Counted from the first letter of the stretch, positions 1-12,104 are shown. The stretch: 64,000 bases of DNA from Dipteris shenzhenensis (GCA_047967505.1 CM106538.1); one strand, 5' to 3'. Notes: generated by a model not told the origin, from the letters alone. Program-made: numbers and translations.

Positions 1-436
1 TCCACAACAATGAAGCTACACAAGAGGGCAGACCAAAAGCCCCATCCACCTCCAACCCCCGACAAAAGTCCAACCTCGAAGAAAGAAGAAAGCCAGCTGC
101 AGTGGTAAACTGTTGCCATTGCCCATTTCTCCGCTATAACCATCCTTCACTCAAGAAATTCGTGAACAGCAAGTACAAGCGGCTATCCTCTGTGCCCAAT
201 GCCACTTCAATTAGACCCAACGCCTAGAGGAAGTCCAAGCAGCACAGAAGACCCCATTCACCCCAGGAACGTCTCTTTTGAAACCATCTATTCCAAGAAG
301 GATAACACACCACCATCCCATGCTTTGAGCTTCAAGGTCCAATCCACCTCCCCCACCACTCGAACCCCCCAACAACTATGTCCCCACCAAACACTTGGGA
401 GTCTGAGGCAAGAAGGTTTCCTGGGTCCTAAAGATT

Positions 437-830
437 ATGGTACAAGCTGCGAAGGTTCCAAAGGCAGCAACACAAGAACCTGTGTCAACCCGAGATGCAA
501 CACCACAAGAACCTACCGACAAACCAAATGCAGTAGTAGACCAACTCCAAAGTCACAAGTACACTCTATTACCACAAATAGTCCAACTCAACACAAATAT
601 TGCCAAGCACAGCCAAGGAGTAGTACAAGAATTGACCCCTTTACTGCCAAGAGTTACACAAGAACCTCCCTTCAGTTGTGAAGGAAAACCCTCGAAAGTA
701 ATTGTGATCGTACCATCTCTAATGGTATTGACCTAATAATGAAAGCAAGGGTCTATGTCAAGGGCGGTCACACAAGAACCTACTTCCCCCAAGACAATAG
801 ACCATGCCATAACAACTAGGCCCAATGCCA
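437..830 (+). repeat. Interspersed short repeat encoding TQEP
   Basis: The motif ACACAAGAACCT or a near copy recurs near 470, 503, 657 and 770. In forward frames it reads (V/A)TQEP or PQEP. The spacing is irregular, so this is not a simple tandem array. It may be the remnant of a repetitive linker in the family X protein. Confidence 0.35.
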
Positions 831-1204
831 ATGTGCCTTTGGTGTCCAAGGTAAAACACAAGATGGACACTTACTCTATGTGGCTTTTAGCACGCTATGT
901 GGTAGCACACCATCTGTCCACATTGCATTCCTCATAGTCTAGGTCTAGGTGAGTCAGTTCGATAGGCATCTCACCTGATGTACCCACAGCCCACAAATCA
1001 CTACTGAACACGCACACACACATCCACAATCAACACTAGGTGATTAGGGTCCGTACGTCCATTTTTGCATTTTTTTTCCATCTTGCATGTTGGCCTCACA
1101 ATCAATCCCACACTGCACAAATTCACTCCACTCGTCCCCTCTCCCACTCATTCACACTCCCCCTCTTTTACTTCTCTACATAGTCAGTATCCCGCTTGTT
1201 GTTG

Positions 1205-1480
1205 CTATAGAAGTATCACATCGATCGTTGCAATCCCATATCACACTATCCATCGCCATTGTCAGATCATGCCGATCGTTCCCATCCCATATGCTGCCAA
1301 GCGGTGCCATCAAGGAACATGCCAATCGTAGCCCTTTTCAAATCATGTCAACCATTGTCAAAACGGTATCCCCCGACTGTTGCCATTGTCGGATCACACC
1401 GACTGTTGCCATCGTCTCACCCTACCAACCATCTCCATCGACTCACCCCGCCAATCGTTCCCATCATAAAACCCCACCGG
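1205..1480 (+). repeat. Degenerate short repeats (GATCGTTGCCATC-like)
   Basis: Variants of a roughly 20-30 base unit containing CGATCGTT, CCATCGTC or GACTGTTGCCATCGTC recur many times. Copies are imperfect and unevenly spaced. The overlapping short frames here are translations of the repeat and are not annotated as genes. Confidence 0.4.
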
Positions 1481-2157
1481 CTATGGGGATGCAACATATA
1501 TATAATTAGGCCTTACCCCGTCGGGTTGTCACCATAGCAGTTTCCTCCAGACTCTTGCAAAATTTCCTCGAAATTCTCATAGTTTCCTTCCCTCATCTAG
1601 TGCCATCCAAAACAGCCTGTTTATGTCCTCTCACTCTTCCTTCTCCATCGACTCCCTCATCACTCAACTACCATCACTCTTCCCTATGGATCCCAAACAC
1701 AAATTTTTTGAATTCAAAACTGAGTTGGAACTCCACCCCTGCCCTATTCCATAGGCCACTGGCCACTCAGAGTCTCAAAGCATGCCTTTTGCCACAATCT
1801 GTATGCCTTCTAAATTTCCCATAGAATATTTTTAAGGGGAGGAAGAAGTGTCCAATAGACAAACCACCCAAGAGGGTACAACAATAGCTGGCACGCCCCC
1901 TGCAAGATCAAGAAAGCACACCCCAGCTCCCACAAAAGGCGAATACAAGGTTGTGCTCTCCCAATCACACTCATCGCTTGGAGAAGCCTGGGGCTCTAGG
2001 AATTGGATGTGTGTGTTGTGCACTCATGCTTCGTCTACGAGAGCCACGACCCTCCATTACCATATAGCGATGGCAGCCTATGTAGCACTTAAGGAGCCAA
2101 AGGTGCATGATGCACGCAGAGTTGTTGGCTTGAGCAGAGTGGCAAACTGCCTCCCAT

Positions 2158-2399
2158 GCCACCTAGACATGAAACTTTTGGCAAAGTTCCTCCAAGCATA
2201 CAATTGCAACACCAACGTTGGTCTTGCGAGATGCAACAGGAATCCTCACCGCTACCAATAAATCAAGACATCGTACATGCCACTTGGACATGAAACTTTT
2301 GGTAGAGTTCCTTCAAGCGTACAATAACAACACCAACATTGTCATCTTGCGAGATGCAATAGGCACTTCCCACCACTACCAAATAGGGACGTGGTACGT
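2158..2399 (+). repeat. 121-bp tandem duplication in family X copy 1
   Basis: Two adjacent copies start at 2158 and 2279, each beginning GCCAC(C/T)TRGACATGAAAC. Both encode a CHLDMKLL..FLQAYN-type segment. The period of 121 bases is not a multiple of three, so the duplication shifts the frame. Divergence between the copies shows it is not recent. Confidence 0.85.
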
Positions 2400-2693
2400 G
2401 CTGCCACCTTTGGCCTACCGATCCGATCATTGACAAAAAGTAATCCACAAAGAAGAAGCTGGAGGCCTTCAGCAAGGTGTGCCACTATGATCAATAGAAG
2501 AGTAAGGCCCGAATCTACTTCACTGCCATTCACAAGCCCAAGGTGGAACGATTGGCATTTGAGCCTTGCAATGGCTAACACAAGCAAAGCACACATACCA
2601 CTATCAGTCGGTCGTGCCCAATATCTTGCTACACTTGGTGGAGCCCCAAGCTACAAATTGGGCAGACTATTTTTGCAGCTAGATGAGGAATGA
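2391..2693 (+). pseudogene. Family X coding remnant (FGLPI ... LGRLFLQ segment)
   Basis: This is an open stretch of about 100 codons with no domain I recognise. It carries FGLPI near its start and LGRLFLQ near its end. The stretch at 49,860-50,133 carries FGLPI and LGKIFLQ with a similar separation. It is bounded by stops and no start codon stands out. It is best read as a piece of the family X protein. The function is unknown, and it could be gag-like or an unrelated domesticated domain. Confidence 0.3.
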
Positions 2694-3428
2694 CCTCAAG
2701 ATGCATGGGGAAGTAATCAGCAACCCAATGCTCTACATGCCGATTCTCTACTACTTGCTGCAGTAGCATCCACTAGCCGGCTTTGGGTTGGAAAGAAAAT
2801 CAGCCACCATAGGGCTAGCATAGACAAAGCTAGAAGAGATAGAGGTCAAGCTCAAGCGAGAAAGGACAATGCCTAGTGCCACTCCAGTCGGCCATGTGCA
2901 ACTAGACCCAAGCCAGTTGCTCGCACGATATGAGGACCACCAGATGCAAGAATTCATGAGCCAACAATTGCAACTCCAGCAAGCAAAACCTCAGAACAAG
3001 GGCAAATAGGTTCAATAGGAGCCCATACTAATCCAAGACCTTCCAAGTGATGAAACAGTCACCATTGGCCTCCATCCAAGAGCCCAATCCACGTCGACTA
3101 CTCCTGCTATGCCCTATGTCTCGGTCTTCACAACAGCCCAAGAGACAGCATCCTTCACCCCACCAGCATCTCCTCCTCTCCATGGGCAAGCCTAATAGAG
3201 GCTCTACAGTTTTACAATGCTCCCCAATATAGGGCACCAAGTGGCTACAGCCACATGTCAGTCGAGCAACTATCACATGTGGACCTGATGGAACAACACT
3301 TATTCGAAGCCATTTCACAGCTTCCATAGGTCACATGCACAATTTTGCAAAGAAGGTAGGAAGAGGCCTCACAGCTCTTAGCAAGTCTCCTTTAGGCACA
3401 GCTCTTTGCACACGATAGTCACACCATA

Positions 3429-3820
3429 ATGGTTGCCGCCCAAGCCATGGGTCAAGCAATTGTAGACAGGGCAGAAGAGTATCATGCAAAAGCTCAAGAG
3501 CTCAATCTAGCCCTAAAGAAGCTCAAAGATGACCTCGCCACAAGCAAATCCCTGGTCCAAACCCTAATGGACCAGGTGGACAAGGTGGAGTGTGGCCTGC
3601 AAACAACGCTAGAGCAAAAAGCGCAGGCAGAGGTGTAGTATGCCATAACACAGGAGAGCCAAGAATGATAGATCCAATCTCTACAAGATCTCCTGGCACA
3701 AGAATAGGCACTGATAGTGTCCCTCCAAGAAGAGAATGAACAACAATGCACCCTCGGCCAATTAGAAGAGTCAGGTTTGGAAGATTGGGAGTAATAGGAG
3801 TTTCAGATGTAGAGGGATGT
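3429..3820 (+). pseudogene. Family X coiled-coil protein remnant
   Basis: A 69-codon open frame from 3429 is rich in Ala, Lys, Glu and Leu with heptad-like spacing, including AQELNLALKKLKDDLA, and predicts a coiled coil. After a TAG at about 3636 the same character continues (LQEENEQQC) to EDWE followed by two stops near 3775. Copy 2 at 50.9-51.15 kb has the same arrangement: a Leu/Glu/Lys-rich stretch, then QCQAIEDWE, then TAG. Long coiled coils occur in some gag proteins and in many host proteins, so the family assignment is open. Confidence 0.4.
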
Positions 3821-5721
3821 CTCCGCATAGTTTGCCACATACACACTCGCACCATGCACCATCCCCCAAACACTCCAAATGCACTTCGATGCACAAAACC
3901 TCATCTTCCACCTAGACCTCACAGCTCCACTTCCTCCTAATGCACTCCAAATCATCCTCCATTGTCATAACACTGACCACTGCTGCCCCATCCAGCCATG
4001 TCATATTTTTTGTTGATCTGCAACCCACTTCTCTCTCTCTCCTTCGCTCCTTCGACCTCCAAACTCTAGCCTCCCATCCTATCCTTCTCAATTTCCAAGC
4101 CTAGTGCCGCATCATCACAGAGTCACTTAATTATCCAATGGACGATGAAGTGATGCAAATTGCAAAGCCCAAGGAACTCATGCCGTGGGTCTGCACCCCC
4201 AAACATTTGCAACAAACAGACATTAATTGGATGTAGACATATGGCCAAGCCTCTGTAATCCAATCTCAAGGGCACCTTGTGGCATTCCAGTCCACATCAC
4301 CTATAACCCCCTTGGCATAATAATCCTCTTCAATAGGATGCTACAAGCTCTCCAAGACTCACTTGATTCCTCAATGAGCAATTTTGAAATAATTCATGTA
4401 GCATACCCTAAGGATTTCATCGAAGGAAGAAGGCCAAGAAGCCATTGCCCTCTTTAATTCTACCACCCCACCTGCCAAAATCCCACCACCACCTTGTTTG
4501 GATCTCGCCCAACCCACCTAACAAGACACCCAACCTCGCCTCCCTCGGACAACACTGCCCAAGTATTCTTCTAATGCCTCTAACACCACCAATGCATAGC
4601 ACGAGACCTCCTTGTTTATCTCCTCTATAGATCTGATTGACCTTCTTGACACAACCTTGAACACACTGCTCAAAGCAACCAATTTTGTCCAGGCGACCAA
4701 AGAGACAACTTGAACAAGCACTGCAAAGCCAGAACCCATGCCCACTATAGATGATGAGGCTCTGCCAACTACTCTTGCCTCCCCCCCTGAAGATGTCCAA
4801 TGGCACCCTGATTTACAGTCATTTCAAGAGCTACCAGACAGTGTGCTAATGCCTCATTGGAAGCACCAACTTGAGGGCTCCCACCTCCATTTGAGCTCCA
4901 TCTATACAAAATCTTAGAGGTGTGCCCCTCCACACAATTCATCACCCAGTCCTTCAATGACTGGCAATGCGCACATCCAAAGCGCACAAGAGGAGGATAC
5001 AACCTCACCCCCAATGCTCCAATCCCAACAACGAACGATGCAGATGTCGGTCTACAGTCACAATGGCACCTTCCCTTCTTGAAGCTAGAAAAATTTTAGC
5101 GATACTACCACAGTGCCCACATCGATCGGTGAATCCACCTCCTATATATGCCAATGGAACAATGATGGACTTGGGCAAAATTCAGACAGCTCAAGCAAAC
5201 GGTCCCCAATATGTTATACAACTTTCCAAAGTGCTTCCCCCCCAAAAAGAAGACTCAGGAGGGATTTTGTGTCCACCTCTAGTCCTTCAATGACACATAT
5301 GGCTCAGTTCTCGATCCAATCATCATAGTAGCGGTCCACTTCAATCGCCTCCTCCTACTCCTTCGCAATCTCCCCACCCACACTCACCCCATCAATGATT
5401 GCTCACACAATCTAACACAACAGGTTGTCTTCAATCCTGACATTGGTCCTACTCAACTGCCGCATCTGCAATCGCTATGGACATCACATCCACACGTATG
5501 AGGATATGCACACCACTCATTTTTGGAAGTATCACTTGTACCTCACTTGCCTCACTCCATGACATCTAGACCACTATGCAGTCCTATAAACAATCCTCGC
5601 CAGACACCTCCTCCAGCGCGGCTGCAGATCAGCAACAGGAAGAGGGACATGTTAAGATCCATAGAGTACAATCAAGAATGTAGGGTAATCAGTGATTAAA
5701 GGTGATTAGGCTTCATGATTT

Positions 5722-5926
5722 GCTTCAACAGAAAGAGCCATGGAAGGAGTATAGCACAAACCTAGGGAGTTTGATCCCCAAATACCCCAAGGCCAATGAT
5801 TGCAAGCAACGCGCACATTCTGATCTACTTCAACGAAAATAGCCATGGAAGGAGTACAACACAAACTCAGGGAGTTTGATCCCCAAATACCCCGAGACCA
5901 AAGTGTGTAGGCAATGTGCACAGGTG
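5722..5926 (+). repeat. 105-bp tandem duplication
   Basis: Two copies share GCCATGGAAGGAGTA and GGGAGTTTGATCCCCAAATA. The anchor GCCATGG occurs at 5737 and 5842, giving a period of 105 bases. The copies differ at several positions. Confidence 0.85.
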
Positions 5927-5985
5927 GTATGTTCTAGCTATCAAGTTGTATGTTCCAGCTATCACAATTGTATGTTCCAGCTGCA
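5927..5985 (+). repeat. Three-copy 21-22 bp tandem repeat
   Basis: GTATGTTC(T/C)AGCTATC-type units start at 5927, 5948 and 5970, immediately after the 105-bp duplication. The third unit diverges after GTATGTTCCAGCT. Confidence 0.85.
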
Positions 5986-6438
5986 AGAAGCTGTGGTTAA
6001 CTATCTCGCGGAAGTTACGCATCGCCATTCTAGGTTTTGAGCCTCATGAATGGGGTTTGGACCAAAAATAGCTCAAGGCTTGAGGGTGCTCAATATAGAG
6101 TAAGATACAAATTATGTTATTAGTTCAAAATAAATAGTGTGAGTAAACTTTTGATTTGGGAAGGGTAATCAAAAGTTGCCCAAGTAGGCCCGCCTCATCT
6201 TGAATGCCATTTGGGGCTGATTTGGGGAAGGTGCACATGGGAGGAGAATTAATCATGGGTTAAGGGAGTGGGAGGGGAGTGGATGGATTGGGTGGTCCCT
6301 ACTATAAGGGGAACAACCAACAAGGGCTCTTTCCAGGCCTTCCCACCCTCCACCTCAACATACCATCATCCCATACCTTGGAGCACTCTCATTGGTACAC
6401 CTCGAATCCCTCCCTAATATCCTTGAAATTATTAAACA

Positions 6439-8741
6439 CTAATTGAAGGCCCTTTTAAGACTCCATTTCTCCCAAATTGTTATAGAGAGATATTGTGAAA
6501 TTTATTATGTGAAAATGATAGTGCCAGAAAGTAAACTTTTGATTCTCTAATTACATTTTTAGAAAGTAAACTTTTCATTTGGGAAGGATTTTTAGGATTT
6601 GTCCAAATATACACAGTCAAAATTAATGAAATAACTGTTATAAATGATTGGTACAAAATATTAGTAATCGAAAAGGAAATTATGGAAAAAATTTTGGAGA
6701 TCATCAATCGATTATCTTTATCTTTGGATCAGCTAATAGAGGAAGACAATGTTTCTCTATTGGACTTTGTAGAAAAATATCTAGATACAATGATAAACTT
6801 GTTTGTATATTCCAATCTTCATCTTCCGGTGAGCCCTTTTTTGAGGATTTTCAAGAAACTATTTTTTCAGACCAATAAATGACCACTATAGTTACTCCAA
6901 AAAAGAGCTCTCTACATACATATACAAATCCTTTTTTTCCTCCATGTGTTTTGGAAGTTGAGTTGCTGGCTTATGATAATAAGGTATGGGAACTCCATGA
7001 CATGAATATTTTGGCTCCCTTTGCATCAGACATGTGGATTTTCCTAGAAAGAGACAAGCACAAACTTTCAATATCATCATTACAAACAACTATCCTCTAT
7101 CCAAGTTCTTTCCAATGCCATCCTTTGCAATCGAAAGATGCCCATTCCCAATTGGCATGTTTTGTAGATGTAAGAGCCGCATTTTTGAGGCAAAAAAGTG
7201 GACACTAAAGTATTTGAATGATATATTTAATGTTGGCCACCCTTATGTAAAGTGCAAATACCTTGAAGAAAAAGTGGATTGCAGGGCACAACCCTTATGG
7301 TTTGATCATGCGATATTGTACATGATAAATAATTTACTAGTCTTCTTTCCAAATAGGCCATTGAAAGTTGCTTTTAGTTCCTTTCTTTTATTTATCAAAG
7401 CAAGGGATATGGTTCAATTTTTCAAAGCATCTCTTAAATTCTATTACATGAGGGAGTTAGTATAGATGGTTGTAAAGAACTTCTAAAATAACCCACATGA
7501 ACCATTATTGCCTCAGCCATCTCATGGTGTGATGTCGTATGGTGAGTTGATGCTACAATCCTCTATATCATAGCACCGTAGACATTATGGTCCCACAAAT
7601 GAGAGGACAGTTTGTAGGATGCATTGGTATATGAGGGGACATGGATGTTCTTATTACTCCTTGAGAGGCCAGAACACTAGTAAGACAATGGAATGGCAAC
7701 CACCATCTGAGAGCTCAATTCGTTTAGATAGCTTGAAGTCAAAGGTAAGGCCCTCCAAGATTTTAAGAGGTGGTAAGACTATGTCATTTATAAACACAAA
7801 GAATAATAACCTCCTTGTACAACATCTACTTTATGATGACAAAAATTGACTTGTTATAGGTATGTGAAGATAAGAAAAGAAGTATGGCTGCCTTACCTCA
7901 TAGCAGAACAACTATGTTGAGTATAAGGCATAGTTCTAAACACTTTATCCATGCATTATTTGATAATCCACTCTTGGAAATGTTTGGAATCAGAAAATTA
8001 ATTAAGTTCTTATACTAATATGGATGGCACAAAGTAATTAGCATTATGAAGGACATGAACCTTGCTTATATATTCTCTAAAATTTGGCTTCATTGCTTTA
8101 TAAGCGTGGATTGACATTAGAGATGGTTTTGAGATTGTTTGTCATTGTTGCCAAATGGATGATTTCAAAAGTCTTAATAATAGAACCAAGATATCTTGGG
8201 ACACATCCCAAAAAGAATCTCATTATTAATGGGACACTAGATGCCTTATTAATGATTTGGCACCAATTAAGCTCTTTGAAACCATTATTATATGGAACAT
8301 TGGATTTACTAGAGATGGACTTTATGACCTTTTGTAGGAATTATTTGCTGCAAATGACAACCACCAAGAAATTGTGTATAACAGTGGGGAAGTTCCCCAT
8401 GGAAACCCCAACTATCAAGATAGAGATTGCAAGGTTGACAACCTCCCTATTGATTAGCCTCGACCTAAGCTTGCATTTGCAATAAAATTATATTTGAATT
8501 AGCATTATAAATATTATCAAGTAAGGATTTCCAAAGAGTTTATGATCCCACCATCCTTGGCTGATAGGTCAAGGACGTTTCACACTTCAACTTGAATTTC
8601 ATACTGGAATCTACTCATTGCCTTATCTTATGGCTACCAATAAATCTCACAAAATAACATTTTGATGGATTACAAATGCCCATATTTGCATATATTTTGA
8701 AATACCTTCCTTGATCACTTTGGCATTACAAGCCTACCTAG
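6439..8741. other. Unassigned AT-rich region with coding-like remnants
   Basis: This 2.3-kb stretch holds several medium forward open frames (6682-6882, 7034-7465, 7619-7849, 8084-8485) separated by stops and apparent frameshifts. I do not recognise any domain. The longest, 143 codons at 7034-7465, is rich in Phe, Ile and Lys with no zinc-knuckle, protease or polymerase motif. Copia D inserted immediately to the right with a 5-bp duplication, so whatever this was originally continued at 12,982. Confidence 0.3.
7034..7465 (+). CDS. Unrecognised open frame, probably a remnant
   Basis: This is the longest open stretch of the 6.4-8.7 kb region at 143 codons. It begins MDFPRKRQ and is hydrophobic and basic, with no signal peptide or repeated domain that I can see. 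Neighbouring frames 6879-7208 and 7619-7849 partly overlap or follow it in other phases, which suggests a longer decayed coding region. There is no promoter or splice-site evidence. It may be chance in AT-rich DNA. Confidence 0.2.
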   Translation: MDFPRKRQAQTFNIIITNNYPLSKFFPMPSFAIERCPFPIGMFCRCKSRIFEAKKWTLKYLNDIFNVGHPYVKCKYLEEKVDCRAQPLWFDHAILYMINNLLVFFPNRPLKVAFSSFLLFIKARDMVQFFKASLKFYYMRELV

Positions 8742-8746
8742 ATCTC
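8742..8746. repeat. Target-site duplication of copia D, left copy (atctc)
   Basis: The five bases ATCTC immediately precede the 5' LTR and recur at 12,982-12,986 immediately after the 3' LTR. Confidence 0.85.
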
Positions 8747-9412
8747 TATTAGACATGCTCAATGCCCCACCCTCTTGGTAACCACCAGTGGTCCAACATG
8801 CTCAAGTTATAAGGCCCCCATATGAGGAGAAGCCATGTGTGAGCCCGAGACACTGGATGGATCTTGACTTGCATGTCAGATGAGGCCTATCAATGAGACT
8901 GTTGATGGTAGAAAGGTGATTGTGTGGGAGCCCCTTATTCTTGCTGGGGCCTGGAGGCTAGCTGGTTACGGGGTCCCAAGGGGACCTGTTGCTCCCCTGG
9001 TGGGGGTTCGAGGGCAACAGCCCCCGAGGCGACGGTATAGGAAATATTCCCTGAATATTCCATGGACGACTAGTTAGTTCCACCGACTAGGTTGACTGGT
9101 TGGCTCCACTGACTAGGTCAACTGGTCGACTCCACCGACTACATTGATCCAACTACTACCCTCATAGCTATAAAGAGGTGACCTCCCCAGTCCATTGTAT
9201 CAGATCAATTCAGATCAAATCAGATCTTCTAGCTAGTAGCTCTTCACCTAGTATCTATCTAGATCGCCATCTAAGCTCCACTGTGGGAGCGGTGGATGGA
9301 GCCATCATTTGTACTACATCAGTATTGAAGGAAAAGTTTATTCCTGTCTAGTTTGTTGTGTACTCTCTATTATTTTTTCAGTTTTTGTTCCACTGCGCCG
9401 TGTAATTTAACA
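8747..9412 (+). repeat. Copia D 5' LTR
   Basis: About 666 bases, starting TATTAGACATGC where the 3' copy has TGTTAGATATGC, so the canonical TG has mutated to TA. It ends TAATTTAACA just before the primer site. It contains the 26-bp tandem repeat. Confidence 0.9.
9080..9150 (+). repeat. 26-bp tandem repeat inside the copia D LTR
   Basis: Units start at 9080, 9106 and 9132 with consensus CCACYGACTAGGTYRACTGG. A corresponding array sits in the 3' LTR near 12,645-12,715. Such repeats in LTRs can be promoter or enhancer elements; that role is inference. Confidence 0.8.
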
Positions 9413-9427
9413 TGGTATCAACGGCTC
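9413..9427 (+). promoter_or_regulatory. Copia D primer binding site
   Basis: TGGTATCAACGGCTC follows the 5' LTR directly. The first eight bases match the usual initiator tRNA-Met complement; the remainder has drifted. Confidence 0.75.
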
Positions 9428-9478
9428 TAAGGATTGAAGAATAGAAGAGAGGCAAGGGCTTCAATAGCATACAGAGTG

Positions 9479-10340
9479 ATGGCAATAGGAAGAGGCTCCA
9501 CAGGAAGTGGTTCGAATTCAGCAGCTGTTGCTGCACCAACAATCCAAGCGTTGAGGATTTGCCCACCAACCTTCACTGAAGGCAAGCTAGATGGTATGAA
9601 CTACACTCTGTGGAAGTTTAAAATTACTGCTATTCTAGATTCATATAAGCTTTTGAAGACAGTATTGGGGACTCCATAAGGAACCCTTGACCCAGCAAAT
9701 CTGGGGAGTATGATACCTCCTAATGTAGATCTTCTATGAGCTTGAAAACATAGGAATGCAAATGCTCTGTGTGCCCTCGTTACAAGTACTACAGTTGATA
9801 GTGTTTTGACCTCAGCATACATCTAAGGAAACTGTGGCCTGGAACATAATGAAGAGTCAGTATGAGACGCGGAATCAGACAAGGATCCAGAACCTAGAGA
9901 ATCAGCTCGCAGCTAAGAAGTTTAATGAAGGAGAGACATCGGAGGTATTCATAACCTGAATCAAAAATCTACGTGATCAAATGGCTGGTGCTGGGATACA
10001 AAAGATAGTGAAGAGCTAGCTCGACGGTGTCTCCGGATATGTCCACCAAGGTTTGATGGACTAGTAACAGCACTTAACACTCAGGTGAGACCCCAACCAT
10101 TGTCATTTGAGGAGTTCTGTACTTTACCTATGAAGGAGAAATTGAGGCTTAAAGCTTGAGATGGAGGTGGCAATGGGGATGCTGCTTTCTCTACCACTGC
10201 AAAAGGCAAAGGTGGTTCCTCCACCAAAGGTAAGTCCTCTACTAGTGGTGATAAAAACAAGAAGGGCGGCAAGAAGAAGTTTTAAGGAGAATGCTTCTAC
10301 TGCAAAAAGAAGGGCCATATGATTGCAGATTGCCGGGTCA
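9479..10340 (+). pseudogene. gag: Copia D gag (broken)
   Basis: The frame begins at ATG 9479 (MAIGRGSTGSG) and includes a gag-like FTEGKLDGMNYTLWKFKI segment. The analogous NFxxWKFRM segment of copia A gag supports this reading. It stops at TAA 9677-9679 and continues in other phases. A CCHC knuckle (C-x2-C-x4-H-x4-C) is readable at 10,292-10,333, after a Lys/Gly-rich stretch. Gag forms the virus-like particle and the knuckle binds the element RNA. Several stops and frameshifts make it non-functional. Confidence 0.75.
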
Positions 10341-10380
10341 GGAACGCAGATGAAAAGAATGGTATCCTGAAGAAGACAGA

Positions 10381-10750
10381 TAAGGGGAAAGAGACAGCTA
10401 ACATAGCGGAAGCAAAGTTGGATCTATTTCTGGCCATTGAGAAAGAGTGTTCCTTAGTTCAAGAAGCTTCAACCACTGATTCATGGGTGTTGGATAGTGG
10501 TGCCTCCCATCACATGACCTGCAAGAAGGGTCTATATTATTCCATGTAGCCTCTATAGGAACCCATAAGGGGAAAGAGACAGCTAACATAGTGGAAGCAA
10601 AGTTGGATCTATTTCTGGCCATTGAGAAAGAGTGTTCCTTAGTTCAAGAAGCTTCAAACACTGATTCATGGGTGTTGGATAGTGGTTCCTCCTGTCACAT
10701 GACCTGCAAGAAGGGTCTATATTATTCCATGTAGCCTCTATAGGAACCCA
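10381..10750 (+). repeat. 185-bp tandem duplication covering the protease active site
   Basis: Copy 1 is 10,381-10,565 and copy 2 is 10,566-10,750. Each contains the aspartic protease motif after WVLD: SGASHHMT in copy 1 (Asp at 10,493) and SGSSCHMT in copy 2 (Asp at 10,678). The period is not a multiple of three, so the duplication also breaks the frame. Both copies end with CCATGTAG. The few differences between copies indicate a fairly recent event relative to the rest of the decay. Confidence 0.9.
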
Positions 10751-10755
10751 TCATC

Positions 10756-12072
10756 ATGACGGTTGGTAATAACACAAAATGCCCTGTTGAGGGTAGAGGT
10801 ATGATTTTATTTATTTCTATAAATGGAAATGTTATGAAACTATCTAATGTGCTGTATGTTCCACAAATCAAGAGAAATTTGCTATCAGTTGCTTCCATAA
10901 CTGACCTTGACCATGAGGTGAGGTTCAACAAGACAAGAGCAAAAATTCTGGATAGTGCAGGCAATCTTGTTGGCACAAGAGTAAGGAGTAACAACCTGTA
11001 TGAGCTAAGTGCTCTTATAGCCACCATTGGAGTGGGCACAAGTAGACTTTGGCACAAAAGATTTGGCCACATTGGATTTGCAGTGCTGAAGGAAATGCAA
11101 AAGCAAGGTATGGTTGCTCACTTACCTGCAGTCACAAAAATCAAAGAACCGTGTGAAGCTTGCATGATGAGCAAGCAACAAAGAAAGGCATTCCCACAAG
11201 AAAGCAAGAATATAGCAAGTGTTCCTCTAGAGTTGGTGCATGTTGACTTGTGCGATAAGATGCCTACATAGGCCTTGGGGGGATCTTCCTATTTTTTATT
11301 GATTGTCGATGACTATAGTAGGAAGATGTGGGTGTACTTTCTTTGCGAAAAGGCTTAAGCTTTTGGTAAATTTAAAGAATGGCTATAGCTTGTTGAAAAT
11401 GAAATAGGGAGAAAAGTGAAGAAAATCAGATTGGATGGTGGTGGTGAATTTGTTTCTACAGAGTTTGGAGATTTTTGCAAGAGCAAAGGGATCAAGTGAC
11501 AAACGATGACATCACATACGCCTCAGCAAAATTCAGTTGTTGAACACCGAATGTGGACCACGATGGAGATGGGGAGGTGTATGTTGAAAGGTGCTGGACT
11601 GCCAAACCATTTTTGGAATGAGGCTATCAATACTGCGGTTTACATCCTTAATCACAGGTATACAAAGGCACTCAAAGGTAAAACACCACATGAGGCTTAC
11701 AGCGGTAAGAAGCCATCTATCTCCCACTTCAGAACGTTTGGGTGTGAATGCTATGCGCATGTACCAGGCAAAGAGAGAAACAAGCTACAACCAAAAAGCA
11801 CCAAATGTATCTTCTTAGGCTATTGCAATGAGAAGAAAGCCTATAAGTTGTATGACCAAGAGGTAAAGAAGATCATAGCGAGCCGCGATGTGGTGTTCAT
11901 AGAGCAGCCACGTGCAATGGAGGCAAAGAAGAGCTCTTCCACTTTATCATCAAGCGAAGAGGTAATTCACTACGGACCTGTCCCAAGAGCTATAAAGGAG
12001 GAGAAAATATCAAATGATGAAGGTATAAGTCACCAACCTATTGTTACACCACTAGAAAAGCCATTGCCATGA
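10756..12072 (+). pseudogene. Copia D integrase (several stops)
   Basis: The first part (to TAG 11,269-11,271) contains LWHKRFGHIG and CEACMMSK, the pre-integrase HHCC zinc-binding segment, then LELVHVDLC, where the first catalytic Asp resides. The core continues through stops near 11,356 and 11,497 with LDGGGEF and then HTPQQNSVVEH, carrying the later catalytic residues. From 11,506 a 188-codon stretch includes FRTFGCECYAHVP and KCIFLGY, typical of the copia integrase C-terminal side. It ends at TGA 12,070-12,072, next to the deletion that removed reverse transcriptase. Confidence 0.85.
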
Positions 12073-12104
12073 TGGGTAAGACAGGTCTATGACCATGATA
12101 ACCA

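Larger units (their letters stand above)
1..5650 (+). mobile_element. Family X copy 1: degenerate unclassified retroelement-like unit
   Basis: This long C/A-rich stretch has only short, broken open frames. I recognise no reverse transcriptase, integrase or protease in it. Four short peptide landmarks occur in the same order in the region at 49.4-52.2 kb: FGLPI near 2410, LGRLFLQ near 2658, a coiled-coil ending in EDWE near 3770, and an LQDS...NFEIIHVAYP segment near 4345. The shared order suggests two decayed copies of one family. A purine-rich GGAAGAGGGA followed by TGTTAAG at 5651 looks like a polypurine tract and LTR start, which hints at a non-autonomous LTR element. The left end lies outside the window. 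The collinearity was judged by eye; the element class is inference. Confidence 0.4.
5651..6438 (+). mobile_element. Candidate LTR following family X copy 1
   Basis: The segment starts TGTTAAG directly after a purine-rich GGAAGAGGGACA, and a plausible end is TTAAACA at 6438. It contains a TATA-like CTATAAGGGG near 6300 and two tandem repeats. No second LTR copy is in the window, so the ends are tentative. Confidence 0.3.
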
